Shown here: in pieces, positions 1 to 8,339 of the stretch
Layout of the letters: every line of letters begins with the position of its first letter
Position numbering within the stretch: the first letter of the stretch is position 1
NCBI RefSeq assembly: GCF_902859595.1
Contig: NZ_CADIJQ010000002.1
Span: forward strand, 1-64,000
Length of the DNA: 64,000 nt
Source: Achromobacter kerstersii
GTDB lineage: Bacteria; Pseudomonadota; Gammaproteobacteria; Burkholderiales; Burkholderiaceae_B
Reading direction: 5' to 3'
Position numbers and translations under genes: made by a program
The notes under the pieces: model-generated
Seen by the model: the letters and a program-made list of their open reading frames with translations, nothing else
What the model was told of the DNA's origin: nothing
Databases searched by the model: none

Positions 1-64
1 GGGATGCTCTCGTTGTGGCAGTCCGGCGCCTACCGGCTGATGGATGACGACGTCCCATACCCCA

Positions 65-142
65 GCGCCCTCCCCACTGCAGAGGGCGCACCTACACCAT
101 ACAAGGATGACAACGGGGCAGTCCGGAGCGAAGGCTCCGGAC
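65..142. other. Two hairpins in a non-coding region
   Basis: Arms GCGCCCTC (65-72) and GAGGGCGC (82-89) enclose 9 nt. GTCCGGAGC (121-129) and GCTCCGGAC (134-142) form a perfect 9-bp stem with a 4-nt loop. Neither is followed by a clear T-run. They could be 3' ends or dispersed palindromic units. Apart from these and the 15-bp repeat at 237-294, I see no convincing gene in 1-317. A minus-strand frame at the left edge has no start codon inside the window. Confidence 0.5.
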
Positions 143-236
143 CGCAATCGTGGGCGCGCGCAGTCAGGGCCACTGCGACGATGGGCGACCTACAAAGATC
201 AACGGCCTAGCCGCCAGAACTGCATCGCCTTCCGAA

Positions 237-294
237 AGCAACATTCCCCAAAGCACATTCCCCAAAAGCAACATTCCCCAGAGCAACATCCCAG
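237..294. repeat. 15-bp imperfect tandem repeat, four copies
   Basis: Copies of AGCAACATTCCCCA begin at 237, 252, 267 and 282, a period of 15 bp. The second lacks one A and the fourth is diverged. The array lies just beyond the stop codon (318-320) of the minus-strand binding-protein gene, so it would be in that mRNA's 3' untranslated part. Confidence 0.7.
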
Positions 295-317
295 CAAACT
301 GCCACCCCAGCAAAACC

Positions 318-1880
318 TCACCCCCCGACCCGTTCCACCTCCCACGCCCGCGGCTTCTTCACCGCCCACGGCTGATATCCCTTCACGTCGCTTCGATAAG
401 CCCCGATATCCAGCCCGTTATAAAGCGGAATACTCGGCACGTCCGCCAGGAACAGCTTATGCAGCTGATCAAACGACGCCTGCCGCTTCGCGTGATCCGT
501 ATCGACGGACGCCGCTTCCACCAGCTTCAACGCTTCCGCGCTATCCCAGATCTTGCGCGGCTGCTTGGTCTTGTCGCCCGTCACCATCTCGTAATTCAGC
601 GCCGCGTCCAGGCGGGCGGAATACGGGAACGTCATCATCTGGTACGTGCCCGCGTTATAGCGGTCCAGCTGCGTCGCCCATTCCACCACCGACAACTGCG
701 CATTGATCCCCACCGATTGCAGCATCGCCTGCACAATCACCGCCGAGTTATACGACTGCGGGTAGCGCTTCGTTGTCAGGATCGTCAGCGCCTGGCCCTT
801 GTAGCCCGCTTCCTTCAGCAACGCCTGCGTGCGGGCAGGGTCGTACTCCCAGCCCTGCTTCTGCGCCGCGTCATGGTAGGGCGACACCAGCGGCACGATG
901 GAATTGTTGGGCTGCGCCAGGCCTTCGGTGACGGCCGCAGCCAGCTGCTTGTAGTCGATCGCGTGGGCCAGGGCCTGGCGCATCTTCGGACTCGACAGCA
1001 CTGGGTCTTTCGTTTGCAGCAACAGCGCCGTCATGCTCATCACCGGCGCATACGCCACCTTCACGTTCGGCGTGCCTTGCAACACCGGCACGTCGTTGTT
1101 CGAGACGTCTTCGATGATGTCGATGTTTCCGCGCTGCAACGCCGCTTTGGCGGTGGAGTCGTCCGGCACGATCATGAAGCGCACTTCATCCACCAACGGG
1201 CGCTTGGAGCCGGTGTAGCCGTCGCGCTTGCCGTCCAGGTTGGAGTAACCCGCGAACTTCGTCAGGCGGATGTATTCGCCGCGTTTCCACTCGGCCAGTT
1301 CAAACGGGCCGGTGCCGATGGGTTTGATCCACGCACCGTCCGCGCCCACGGAATCCTTGGACAGAATGCCCGTGCCGCCGCAATCCGTGCGTGCCAACGA
1401 CGCCAGGAACAGGCTGCTGGGTTTTTCCAGGTGATAGACGACCGTGTGCGCATCAGGCGCTTCCACGCCGGTGACCTTGACCGTGCCGCGGCCGTCGAAC
1501 TCGCTGGCGCAACGCCAGCCGGAGTTGGCGCCGGTGTAGTGTTGCCACGTCCACAGGACGTCGGCGGAGGTCATGGGCTTGCCGTTGTGGAACTTGATGC
1601 CGTCGCGCAGCGTGAACGTGTAGGTCTTGCCGTCTGCGCTGATGTCGATGGACTTGGCCAGCAGCGGGCGCACTTCGGCGTCTTCGCCATAGGCAACCAG
1701 CCCTTCAACAATGTGCAGCACCACCGCGTCGCTGTTGCTGTCGCGGTTGACGCCGGGCTCGGTCGAGCGGATGTCGGCGGTAAGCGAAATGCGCAGCGGC
1801 GGGGCCGATTGTGCAATAGCCGCGCCGGCCATGCCGGCAAGCGCCAGCGCAACCGCGGCGCTCAATTGATGGACTTTCAT
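318..1880 (-). CDS. ABC transporter substrate-binding protein, family 5 (DppA/OppA-like)
   Basis: A periplasmic binding protein of the dipeptide/oligopeptide/nickel importer class, 520 residues and of normal family length. Residues 1-24 form a Sec signal peptide ending AAIAQ. The family signature TYTFTLRDGIKFHNG falls near residues 86-100. The ATG has AAGGAAG six bases upstream. It is the last gene of a minus-strand operon, 35 bp after the C45 hydrolase gene. No permease or ATPase gene is present in the window, so it must work with a transporter encoded elsewhere. The ligand is unknown. Its company of amide-hydrolase-type enzymes suggests an N-acyl or peptide-like compound, which is inference. 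Confidence 0.88.
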   Translation of the reverse strand: MKVHQLSAAVALALAGMAGAAIAQSAPPLRISLTADIRSTEPGVNRDSNSDAVVLHIVEGLVAYGEDAEVRPLLAKSIDISADGKTYTFTLRDGIKFHNGKPMTSADVLWTWQHYTGANSGWRCASEFDGRGTVKVTGVEAPDAHTVVYHLEKPSSLFLASLARTDCGGTGILSKDSVGADGAWIKPIGTGPFELAEWKRGEYIRLTKFAGYSNLDGKRDGYTGSKRPLVDEVRFMIVPDDSTAKAALQRGNIDIIEDVSNNDVPVLQGTPNVKVAYAPVMSMTALLLQTKDPVLSSPKMRQALAHAIDYKQLAAAVTEGLAQPNNSIVPLVSPYHDAAQKQGWEYDPARTQALLKEAGYKGQALTILTTKRYPQSYNSAVIVQAMLQSVGINAQLSVVEWATQLDRYNAGTYQMMTFPYSARLDAALNYEMVTGDKTKQPRKIWDSAEALKLVEAASVDTDHAKRQASFDQLHKLFLADVPSIPLYNGLDIGAYRSDVKGYQPWAVKKPRAWEVERVGG

Positions 1881-1915
1881 TGATACTTCCTTGGGTTGCG
1901 CGGACGCGGTGCCGA

Positions 1916-3052
1916 TCAGGCGGCGGTCAGCAGTTCAGGTTCGGCGGTCAGGCTGTAGCGCGTGAACGTGCGGTTCAGTGCGGGCAGCGGCGCCACTTCC
2001 ATCAAACCGGCGGCGGGTTCCATCACGACCATGGCAACCGTGGCCGACAGATTGTCGTGGCTGCCGGGACGCGGCGGGCGGCAGACGGAATAGGGGGCAC
2101 CGAAGTCGTCGAACAGCGCGTGTTTCAAGTCCTCGCGCGTCAGCTGCGTTTTCTCGTTCAGCAGGCGGCGCACGCGCCAGTCGCGGTAGGCGCTTTCCGG
2201 CGTGCTGGCCCGCCCAGTATCGCGCAGCTTGCTCAACGCCACTTCACTGACCCAGTGGTTCGCGTGCACGATCAGGTCGTCGTTGCCCGGGTAGATCGGG
2301 AAGGCTTCGTCGGTGGTGCACTCGTAGTCCACGCCGAATCCCGCAGCCATGCCCAGCATGATGTTGTTCGAGCAGGACTTGGGCGTCGTGGCGACCGCCT
2401 TGATGGCCAGCGCGAAATGCTGCTGCTCAAGCACCTTGCGGCGGATCAGCGACAGCGGCACGCCCAGTTGGCGGAAGTCGCGGTCAGACTCCAGGTAGTT
2501 GGCGGTGATGGACACGCCCGCGCTGTTCAAGCCGCTGCGGGCCAAGCCGCCGGCTTCCACAAACGTCAGGATGTCCGGGCCGTTGTCGTTGCGCACGCGC
2601 AGCACGATGGCAGTCTCGGCGCACTCGGCGCGCCAGTCCCAGTTCTGGCCATGGATCAGGTTGCCGTTGGCCGAACGCGTGGGCAGGATCAGGGCGCCGG
2701 TGCAGCCGTCGCCAGGTTCCAGCTCGGCGGCCTTTTTCTTTTCGGCGCGGGCCTTGGCGACGACTTCGGTGCGGGCGTTCACCATCACGATGTCTTCAAA
2801 CGGCACGTCGGCGCCGGCCGCGATGCCGCGCATTTCTTCCAGATAGTGCGGCGCGAAGTTTTCGATCTCGCGGGCGAAGTGGGCGATCAGCTGGGTGCGC
2901 GCCATGGCGTCGTAACCCAGGTCGACCAGCGTCTGGCCATACATTGCCGCGCTCTTGCGCACGCGGTCGGCGGCTTGCTGGCCATAGGAACGGCCGCGGG
3001 CTTCGGGCGTGCCGGAAACCGATACGAAGGGGAATTGCGTGATCTGGGTCAT
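1916..3052 (-). CDS. C45-family autoproteolytic acyltransferase/hydrolase (Ntn fold)
   Basis: This 378-residue protein resembles the isopenicillin-N acyltransferase-like C45 family, Ntn-hydrolases that cut themselves before a cysteine which then becomes the N-terminal nucleophile. The expected site is seen as GDGCTGA, with Cys117 after Gly116, followed by the family-typical segment GNLIHGQNWDW. No signal peptide is visible, so it is probably cytoplasmic. It sits between two deacetylase-like genes and a peptide-type binding protein. The likely chemistry is hydrolysis or transfer at an amide bond. The substrate cannot be read from the sequence. Confidence 0.8.
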   Translation of the reverse strand: MTQITQFPFVSVSGTPEARGRSYGQQAADRVRKSAAMYGQTLVDLGYDAMARTQLIAHFAREIENFAPHYLEEMRGIAAGADVPFEDIVMVNARTEVVAKARAEKKKAAELEPGDGCTGALILPTRSANGNLIHGQNWDWRAECAETAIVLRVRNDNGPDILTFVEAGGLARSGLNSAGVSITANYLESDRDFRQLGVPLSLIRRKVLEQQHFALAIKAVATTPKSCSNNIMLGMAAGFGVDYECTTDEAFPIYPGNDDLIVHANHWVSEVALSKLRDTGRASTPESAYRDWRVRRLLNEKTQLTREDLKHALFDDFGAPYSVCRPPRPGSHDNLSATVAMVVMEPAAGLMEVAPLPALNRTFTRYSLTAEPELLTAA

Positions 3053-3122
3053 GGACGGGAAAGCGGCGCCGCGCGCCGTGTAGTCGGAAGAGGAGTCAAA
3101 CTTTCAAAAATGTTAGCTTATT

Positions 3123-3132
3123 TTGGCGCCAA
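3123..3132. promoter_or_regulatory. Perfect palindrome TTGGCGCCAA inside the operon
   Basis: The 86-bp gap between the deacetylase-like gene (stop at 3139) and the C45 hydrolase gene (start 3052) contains a 10-bp perfect palindrome in an AT-rich setting. It is the largest gap in the operon, so it may hold an internal promoter or operator. No regulator can be assigned. Confidence 0.3.
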
Positions 3133-3138
3133 TATTGC

Positions 3139-3915
3139 TCAGGGTTTACCCAGAGGTGCATGTCGCCCCGCCAGTTCGGCGCCGGTCACAAACGCCGCAC
3201 CCGCCGCGCGGAAGCGTTCCAGCAGTTGCTCCACCTTTTGCAGCCGGGCTGCGCGACCCACGCCGTTGTCGGCTCTCGGATGCAAAGTCAGGCAAGCGTA
3301 GCCATCGACGGCCAGCAGGGCGTCGCCTTGTTCGACCCAATGGGCGTAAGCGCGGTCTTGCGTGACGCGGCGGCTGAAGTGGGTGGCGTCGCATAAGCCT
3401 TCGCTCCAGGGCAGCTCGACCATGGCCGCGCCGCCATCGGCATCCAGGTCGTAGGGCGCGTCGTCATCAATGGCGCTGCTGTCATAGCGGTAGCCCAGTT
3501 GCCGCAGCAGGGGAAGGGTGCGCGGCGAGAACGCACTGCTGGTGTAGCGAAAACCTTGCGGAGCCGTGCCGGTCAGTTCAGCAAGGCGGTCGCGAGCGCG
3601 GGCGAGCAGTTCGCCTTCGCGGTCGCCAAGTGTGCTCAGGTCTTCAAACGCGTTGCCTTGCGAGGCCGCTTCATGGCCATCGCGCAGGCTTTGTTCGAGC
3701 AGGCTGCGGCAACGTTCGGCTTCGAAGACGGGCCAGAACAGCGTGGCGCGAATCTCTTGCCGGCGCAGCATGTCCAGCACGCGCGCCAAGCCGCCGCCAT
3801 AGGTGTAGCGGCCATGCGCGTCGCGGCCGTGAAGCGCGGCTTCGGGTTGGGTGGCGGCTTCGGGGCCGATGCCTTGAACGTTCAGCGTGACCAGTACGGT
3901 CTTGGCGGCGCTCAT
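3139..3915 (-). CDS. NodB-fold deacetylase paralogue, probably catalytically inactive
   Basis: A 258-residue protein of the polysaccharide deacetylase (CE4/PuuE-like) fold, clearly related to the gene just upstream: HEAASQGNAFE here against HEIAAHGYVHE there, and LRQLGYRYDSS against LRALGYCYDAS. The three residues that bind the metal in the neighbour (Asp48, His118, His122) are Gln14, Gln86 and Phe90 here, so hydrolysis by the usual mechanism is unlikely. The start was chosen because ATG at 3915 overlaps the upstream stop as ATGA. It may be a regulatory or structural partner of the active paralogue, which is inference. Confidence 0.8.
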   Translation of the reverse strand: MSAAKTVLVTLNVQGIGPEAATQPEAALHGRDAHGRYTYGGGLARVLDMLRRQEIRATLFWPVFEAERCRSLLEQSLRDGHEAASQGNAFEDLSTLGDREGELLARARDRLAELTGTAPQGFRYTSSAFSPRTLPLLRQLGYRYDSSAIDDDAPYDLDADGGAAMVELPWSEGLCDATHFSRRVTQDRAYAHWVEQGDALLAVDGYACLTLHPRADNGVGRAARLQKVEQLLERFRAAGAAFVTGAELAGRHAPLGKP

Positions 3916-4796
3916 GCGCGTCTCCAGTTGTCGGGGTGAGCCAAACAATGGCGGGCGAGCGCTTCCAGCGTCATGACGTGCACGTCGAGTTGCGCGGCGA
4001 TGTAGGCCAGGAAACGGTCCAGCGCGGCGGCGCGCGCGGGCGTGCCGGACCCGCCTGCCGCTTTCGGGTGCACGGTCAGGTGCACATAGCCTTCGGCTTG
4101 CCGCAACGCGTTGAATTCCTGCATCCAGTTGTCGCAGGCTTCGGCCGCCAGGCTGTGGCCCGAGAAATAAAAGGGGTAATCGTCCAGCGATACGGTGTTG
4201 TTGGGCAGCATGATGAAATCGGCATCCGCGCCGGGCAGGTAGGGACGGTCCTGATCTTTTTCGCTGGCGTCATAGCAATAGCCCAACGCCCGAAGTGCAG
4301 GCAGCGTGCGATGGCTCTTGCGGCCAGACGGCGAACACCAGCCCACCGGCGTCACGCCAAGTTCGCGTTCGATGATCCGATGCGTCTTTTCCAGCAGCGC
4401 GGGCTCTTCATCGCCCAGGTCCCAGGCTTCGTGCACATACCCATGCGCGGCGATTTCGTGGCCCGCAGCAAGGATGTCGTGGAAGGTGGCGGGGTAGTGT
4501 TCGACGTCATAACCGCAGGCGAAGAAGGTGGCGGGCATGCGGTGCCGCGCCAACATCTCCAGATGCCGGGGCACGCCGCGCCGGATGGCGTAACGGCCTG
4601 CGGTGTACGGGCCGGCGGGGAATTGCTTGCGCCCCACTTCGACGGCGGGCCCGTCCACGTGGATGGTGACGCAGACCACCGCGCGCACCGGCGCGGCGTC
4701 GGCGGCGCGCAGGCCTTGGGCGCGCAGTTCGTGGTCCAGCGGCAGCCAGGGGTTGTCTGGGGCGCCGATGACTGCGCCATAGGGAATATGAAGCAT
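3912..4796 (-). CDS. Polysaccharide deacetylase-family hydrolase (PuuE-like)
   Basis: A 294-residue NodB-fold metal-dependent hydrolase. Metal ligands are visible as Asp48 in TIHVDG and the H-x3-H motif His118/His122 in HGYVHE, with a later VGWCSPSGR segment and LTVHP near the C-terminus. There is no signal peptide, so it resembles the cytoplasmic branch that opens cyclic amides (allantoinase PuuE, cyclic imidases) more than cell-wall deacetylases. The start at 4796 overlaps the upstream stop as TGATG; a longer open frame upstream is a shadow of the Bug gene. It is translationally coupled on both sides. Confidence 0.82.
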   Translation of the reverse strand: MLHIPYGAVIGAPDNPWLPLDHELRAQGLRAADAAPVRAVVCVTIHVDGPAVEVGRKQFPAGPYTAGRYAIRRGVPRHLEMLARHRMPATFFACGYDVEHYPATFHDILAAGHEIAAHGYVHEAWDLGDEEPALLEKTHRIIERELGVTPVGWCSPSGRKSHRTLPALRALGYCYDASEKDQDRPYLPGADADFIMLPNNTVSLDDYPFYFSGHSLAAEACDNWMQEFNALRQAEGYVHLTVHPKAAGGSGTPARAAALDRFLAYIAAQLDVHVMTLEALARHCLAHPDNWRRA

Positions 4797-5818
4797 CAGG
4801 TGGCCTTGATATTGGCGTTCTTGATCAGGGTTCGCCACTTCTCGCTTTCTGTTGCGACGAAGCGGCCCAGTTCCTCGGGCGTGCCGCCATGAAGCTCCAG
4901 CCCGTTTTGTGTCAGTTGCTGAAGCGCCGGTTGCTGCAACGCGCTTTGCACCGCGCCATTCAGCGTCTTGACGATGGCCGCTGGCGTGCCGGCCGGCACG
5001 AACACGCCGTTCCACCCAATCGCTTGATAGCCCGGAAAACCAGACTCGGCCACGGTCGGCACGTCAGGCAGCGCCTGCGCGCGTTGGGCGGATGTCACCG
5101 CCAGCGGGCGCGACTTGCCGCCCTGGATGAACTGCTGCTGGTTGATCACCACATCCATCAGGATCGGGAACTGGCCGCCCAGGAAATCGTTGACGGCGGC
5201 GGCAGCGCCCTTGTACGGCACCCCGGGCAGGTCCAGCCCGGCCGTGGCTTTCAGCAGTTCCATGGCCAGATGCGCCGAGCTGCCGTTTTGCGTGATGCCG
5301 TAGAAATACTTGCCCGGGTTGGCCTTGATGATGGCCACCAGCTCTTGCAGCGTGCGCGCCGGAAACGACGGATGCACGACCAGCACATTGTTGTAGTAGC
5401 AGACCATCGACACCGGTTCGAAGTCCTTGACCGGGTCATACGCGATGTTCTCGTACAGGCTCTGGTTCACGGTATGGGTGCCCGTGGACCCCAGCGCCAC
5501 GGTGTAGCCGTCGGGCGCCGAACGCGCCGCTTGCTGCGTACCGATGATGCCGGCGGCGCCGCCTTTGTTGATGACGACCACGCTTTGCTTGAGCGCTTCG
5601 CCTATGCCCTGAGCCAAGGGCCGCGCGACCAGGTCCGTGCCGCCGCCCGCGGGAAAGGGCACGATGAATTGAATGGGATGGTCGGCCGGATAGCCCGCTG
5701 CCCAGGCCCGGCCTGGCCCCACGAGCGCCGTACCGGCAAGCGCGGCGGCGGACGCCGTCAGGAAATGGCGGCGGCTCATGCCGTGCTGCGGATCATCACT
5801 GCTGCAAGACTGCTTCAT
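4796..5818 (-). CDS. Tripartite tricarboxylate transporter substrate-binding protein (Bug/TctC family)
   Basis: A 340-residue periplasmic binding protein of the Bug family, first gene of the minus-strand operon. It carries a twin-arginine signal (SRRHFL, Arg16-Arg17), a hydrophobic stretch and an AWA cleavage site near residue 40, so Tat export is likely. The mature part begins with the family's YPADHPIQFIVPFPAGGGTD. An alternative start is Met14. No TctA/TctB membrane partner lies nearby, which is common for this expanded family in Bordetella and relatives. The ligand is unknown; family members bind carboxylates, amino acids or amides. Confidence 0.9.
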   Translation of the reverse strand: MKQSCSSDDPQHGMSRRHFLTASAAALAGTALVGPGRAWAAGYPADHPIQFIVPFPAGGGTDLVARPLAQGIGEALKQSVVVINKGGAAGIIGTQQAARSAPDGYTVALGSTGTHTVNQSLYENIAYDPVKDFEPVSMVCYYNNVLVVHPSFPARTLQELVAIIKANPGKYFYGITQNGSSAHLAMELLKATAGLDLPGVPYKGAAAAVNDFLGGQFPILMDVVINQQQFIQGGKSRPLAVTSAQRAQALPDVPTVAESGFPGYQAIGWNGVFVPAGTPAAIVKTLNGAVQSALQQPALQQLTQNGLELHGGTPEELGRFVATESEKWRTLIKNANIKAT

Positions 5819-5860
5819 GCGGTTCCCCTTGGGTTTGACTGCCTTTGTCTTTCTATGAAT

Positions 5861-5920
5861 ATCATTATTCGATAAAAATCTATCATTACCAATTAGTATT
5901 TATCTATAAATGATAAAAAT
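5861..5920. promoter_or_regulatory. AT-rich divergent control region with GATA/TATC palindromes
   Basis: The 231-bp gap between the Bug gene and the divergent IclR gene holds an AT-rich block in an otherwise GC-rich sequence. TTTATC (5899-5904) and GATAAA (5912-5917) form an inverted repeat with 7 nt between arms. GATA (5871-5874) and TATC (5881-5884) form another pair. This is the likely site for the divergent IclR protein and the operon promoter, but exact -10/-35 boxes are not clear. Confidence 0.5.
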
Positions 5921-6049
5921 AGGAAAGTAGATAGGCGTAGTCTTCAGGGTTTGAACATTCCCATAGCGGCAATCGATCAGGCACGGGATGGCCGCCAACC
6001 CCTGTGATACGCTGCGCCGGTTCCTCGTTGCTCCCTAGTCCCAAGACCC

Positions 6050-6820
6050 ATGTCCACCCTGAAGCGAGCCCTGGCCATTCTTGACCTCTTCAGCCTCGAC
6101 ACCCCGGTGCTCTCGGCCGAAGACATCATTTCTCGCCTGGCGTATTCGGCGCCCACGGGCTATCGCTACATCCGCGATTTGTCTGACCTGGGTTATCTGC
6201 TGCGCATGACGGGGGGCGGCTACAAGCTGGGCCCGCGCATCATCGAGCTTGACCACCTGATCATCGACGGTGATCCGGTGCTGGGTGTGGCGCGTCCGAT
6301 CATGCGCGAGGTGGTCGACCAGGTGGGCGGCGACGTGCTGCTGAGCGTGATTCACGGCCTGCGCATTTTGAACATCCATCACGAACGCGGCCCCGATGCG
6401 CTGGGCATCGCGCACGGGCGGGGGCGCGCGCATCCCTTGTTTCGTGGCGCCACGGCCAAGACGATCATCGCGTTCCTGCCGCGCAAGGACCAACGCAAAC
6501 TGTATGAGGCGCACGCGGAAGAAGTCCGGGCGCTGGGGCTGGGCGACACGCAGGCCGAATTCACGGCCAGGCTGGACACGATCCGCGTGCAGGGTTTTTA
6601 TCTGGGCGTGGGCGAGATCTCGCCCGAGCGCGCCGGCATCGCCGTGCCGGTGTTCCAGGAAGACCGCCGTATCTTCGGCGCGTTGACCGTGACGTTTCTG
6701 GCGACGCGCTTGAACACCATCGCGCAAGACAAGACGACGGCGCTATTGCAGTCGGCTGCCCGCCGTATCGAATCCCTGGCCTTGGCCACGCGCATCAAAG
6801 AACAGGCCCCCGCACCGTAA
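6050..6820 (+). CDS. IclR-family transcriptional regulator
   Basis: A 256-residue regulator with an N-terminal winged helix-turn-helix (about residues 1-65, beginning STLKRALAILDLFS) and a C-terminal effector-binding domain containing the family-typical ISPERAGIAVPVFQ segment. It is divergent from the Bug/deacetylase/C45 operon and is the obvious candidate to control it in response to the operon's substrate or a breakdown product. Family members act as repressors or activators; which applies here cannot be told. Confidence 0.88.
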   Translation: MSTLKRALAILDLFSLDTPVLSAEDIISRLAYSAPTGYRYIRDLSDLGYLLRMTGGGYKLGPRIIELDHLIIDGDPVLGVARPIMREVVDQVGGDVLLSVIHGLRILNIHHERGPDALGIAHGRGRAHPLFRGATAKTIIAFLPRKDQRKLYEAHAEEVRALGLGDTQAEFTARLDTIRVQGFYLGVGEISPERAGIAVPVFQEDRRIFGALTVTFLATRLNTIAQDKTTALLQSAARRIESLALATRIKEQAPAP

Positions 6821-6834
6821 GCGCGGGGGCCTGT
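6802..6834. terminator. Hairpin terminator between convergent genes
   Basis: Arms ACAGGCCCCCGC (6802-6813) and GCGGGGGCCTGT (6823-6834) form a perfect 12-bp stem with a 9-nt loop. It overlaps the last codons of the IclR gene and lies 30 bp from the end of the convergent efflux gene. No strong T-run follows on either strand. Confidence 0.6.
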
Positions 6835-6863
6835 GTTCCAGCCGATGGATCGATAAGGGCGCG

Positions 6864-8339
6864 TCAGGGCTGCTGCGCGGCCACCTCCGGCGCACGGGTG
6901 GGCGACCCCATGGCCTGGAACAGCGCCGCCGTTTCGGTCAGGCGCGCATTGGCGTATTGCAGTTCGCGCAAGCGCGCCGCCACGTAATGCTGTTCCGCCG
7001 CGTACTCGGTGTAGGGCGCCAGCGCGCCCAGGCGCACGCGGCTGGCCGTGTTGCGATACGACTGTTCGGCCGCGCGCCGCGACGATTCGGCTGACGCCAG
7101 CGCTTGCCCGTCGGCATCCAGCCGCGCCAGGGTGTCGGCCACATCCTTGAACGCGGTCAGCACGGTCTGCTTGTATTGCAGCACCGAGGCCTCGTAGCGT
7201 TCCTTCGCCGCGCGCCGCTCCGCCAGCAACGCGCCGCCATGGAAGATGGGTTGGGTGAGCGATGCGCCGATCGCCCAGATCGAGCCCGCGCCCGATAGCG
7301 CAGCGGGCCAGCTGAAGCCCCCTTTGCCCATCGAGGCTGACAGCGACAGGCTGGGAAACAGCTGCGCGGTGGCCACGCCCACGTCGGCCGCGGCCGCCTG
7401 CACCACGGCGTCGGCGACCAGCACGTCCGGGCGCGAGGCCAGCAATTCAGACGGCACGACTACCGGCACCTGCGCCGGCACGGCCAGCATGCTGAAGGGC
7501 AGATCGTCCGGCGCCTGATCGGGGCTGCGGCCCAGCAGCACGGCCAGCGCATGGCGCGTGGCTTGCCATTGCGCGCGTAAGCCGGGCAGCGATGCCTCAA
7601 GCGTGGCGGCATCCTGGTCGGCGCTTAGCGCATCGTTTTGCGAGGCGGACCCCAATTCGTACCGCCGTTGGGTATCACGCGCCACCTGCCGCAACAGCAC
7701 CACCTGCTTTTCCGTCAGCGCCACGCGTTCGGCAAGCGACGCCGAGGTGATGGCGCCTGTGACGATGTTGCCGGCCAGCGAGCGCCGTGCGGACTCCAGC
7801 TGGAATGCCTGCTGCTCCACCTGCGCCGCCAGCGACGCATTGGCAAAGCGCGCCGCGCCGAACAAGTCCAGGTCATAGCTGGCCTGGATCTGGCCGGTGA
7901 ACACGTTGTAAAGCGCGGTGGGCTGCGGCAGGTTGGGCATGGTCAGCGCGCGATTGCGCGTGGCGTTCGCGCCCGCATCCACCGACGGCAGCAGCGACGA
8001 ATTCACCTGCCCGCGCAACTGTTCGCGCGCGCCCGCCAGATTGTGTTCGGCCGCCGCCAGGTTGGGGCTGTTGGCCAGGCCTTCTTCCACCAGCGCGTTT
8101 AGCGCATCAGAGCCATAGCGTTTCCACCATTCGGGTACGGGCCGCGCGCCGCGCTCAAAGCGTTGCGCCACGCCGCCTGCCGACGCGCTGGCCTCGGGCG
8201 TGGCTTGCGCGCCGTACTGGGCGGGGGACGCTACCGCAGGCGGTTTGCTGTCGGGGGCGAACGCGCAAGCGCTTAGCGCCAGCAGCAGGGGCAATACCAG
8301 CGGCAGCTTTGCCGCGCGGATTGGAGGGGTTTTCATCAT
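6864..8339 (-). CDS. RND efflux outer-membrane lipoprotein (OprM/NodT family)
   Basis: A 491-residue outer-membrane channel that would complete the tripartite pump encoded upstream. It has a lipoprotein signal with lipobox LSAC (Cys25) and the alpha-helical barrel pattern of this family, including the ASRPDVLVADA segment. The start overlaps the pump stop codon as TGATG; Met2 is equally possible and is better spaced from GGAG. It is the last gene of the adaptor-pump-channel operon. Confidence 0.92.
   Translation of the reverse strand: MMKTPPIRAAKLPLVLPLLLALSACAFAPDSKPPAVASPAQYGAQATPEASASAGGVAQRFERGARPVPEWWKRYGSDALNALVEEGLANSPNLAAAEHNLAGAREQLRGQVNSSLLPSVDAGANATRNRALTMPNLPQPTALYNVFTGQIQASYDLDLFGAARFANASLAAQVEQQAFQLESARRSLAGNIVTGAITSASLAERVALTEKQVVLLRQVARDTQRRYELGSASQNDALSADQDAATLEASLPGLRAQWQATRHALAVLLGRSPDQAPDDLPFSMLAVPAQVPVVVPSELLASRPDVLVADAVVQAAAADVGVATAQLFPSLSLSASMGKGGFSWPAALSGAGSIWAIGASLTQPIFHGGALLAERRAAKERYEASVLQYKQTVLTAFKDVADTLARLDADGQALASAESSRRAAEQSYRNTASRVRLGALAPYTEYAAEQHYVAARLRELQYANARLTETAALFQAMGSPTRAPEVAAQQP

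Noticed and set aside
1..60. A minus-strand frame at the left edge reading VWDVVIHQPVGAGLP
   Set aside because: No start codon is visible in the frame and only about 20 residues look protein-like, so it cannot be supported.
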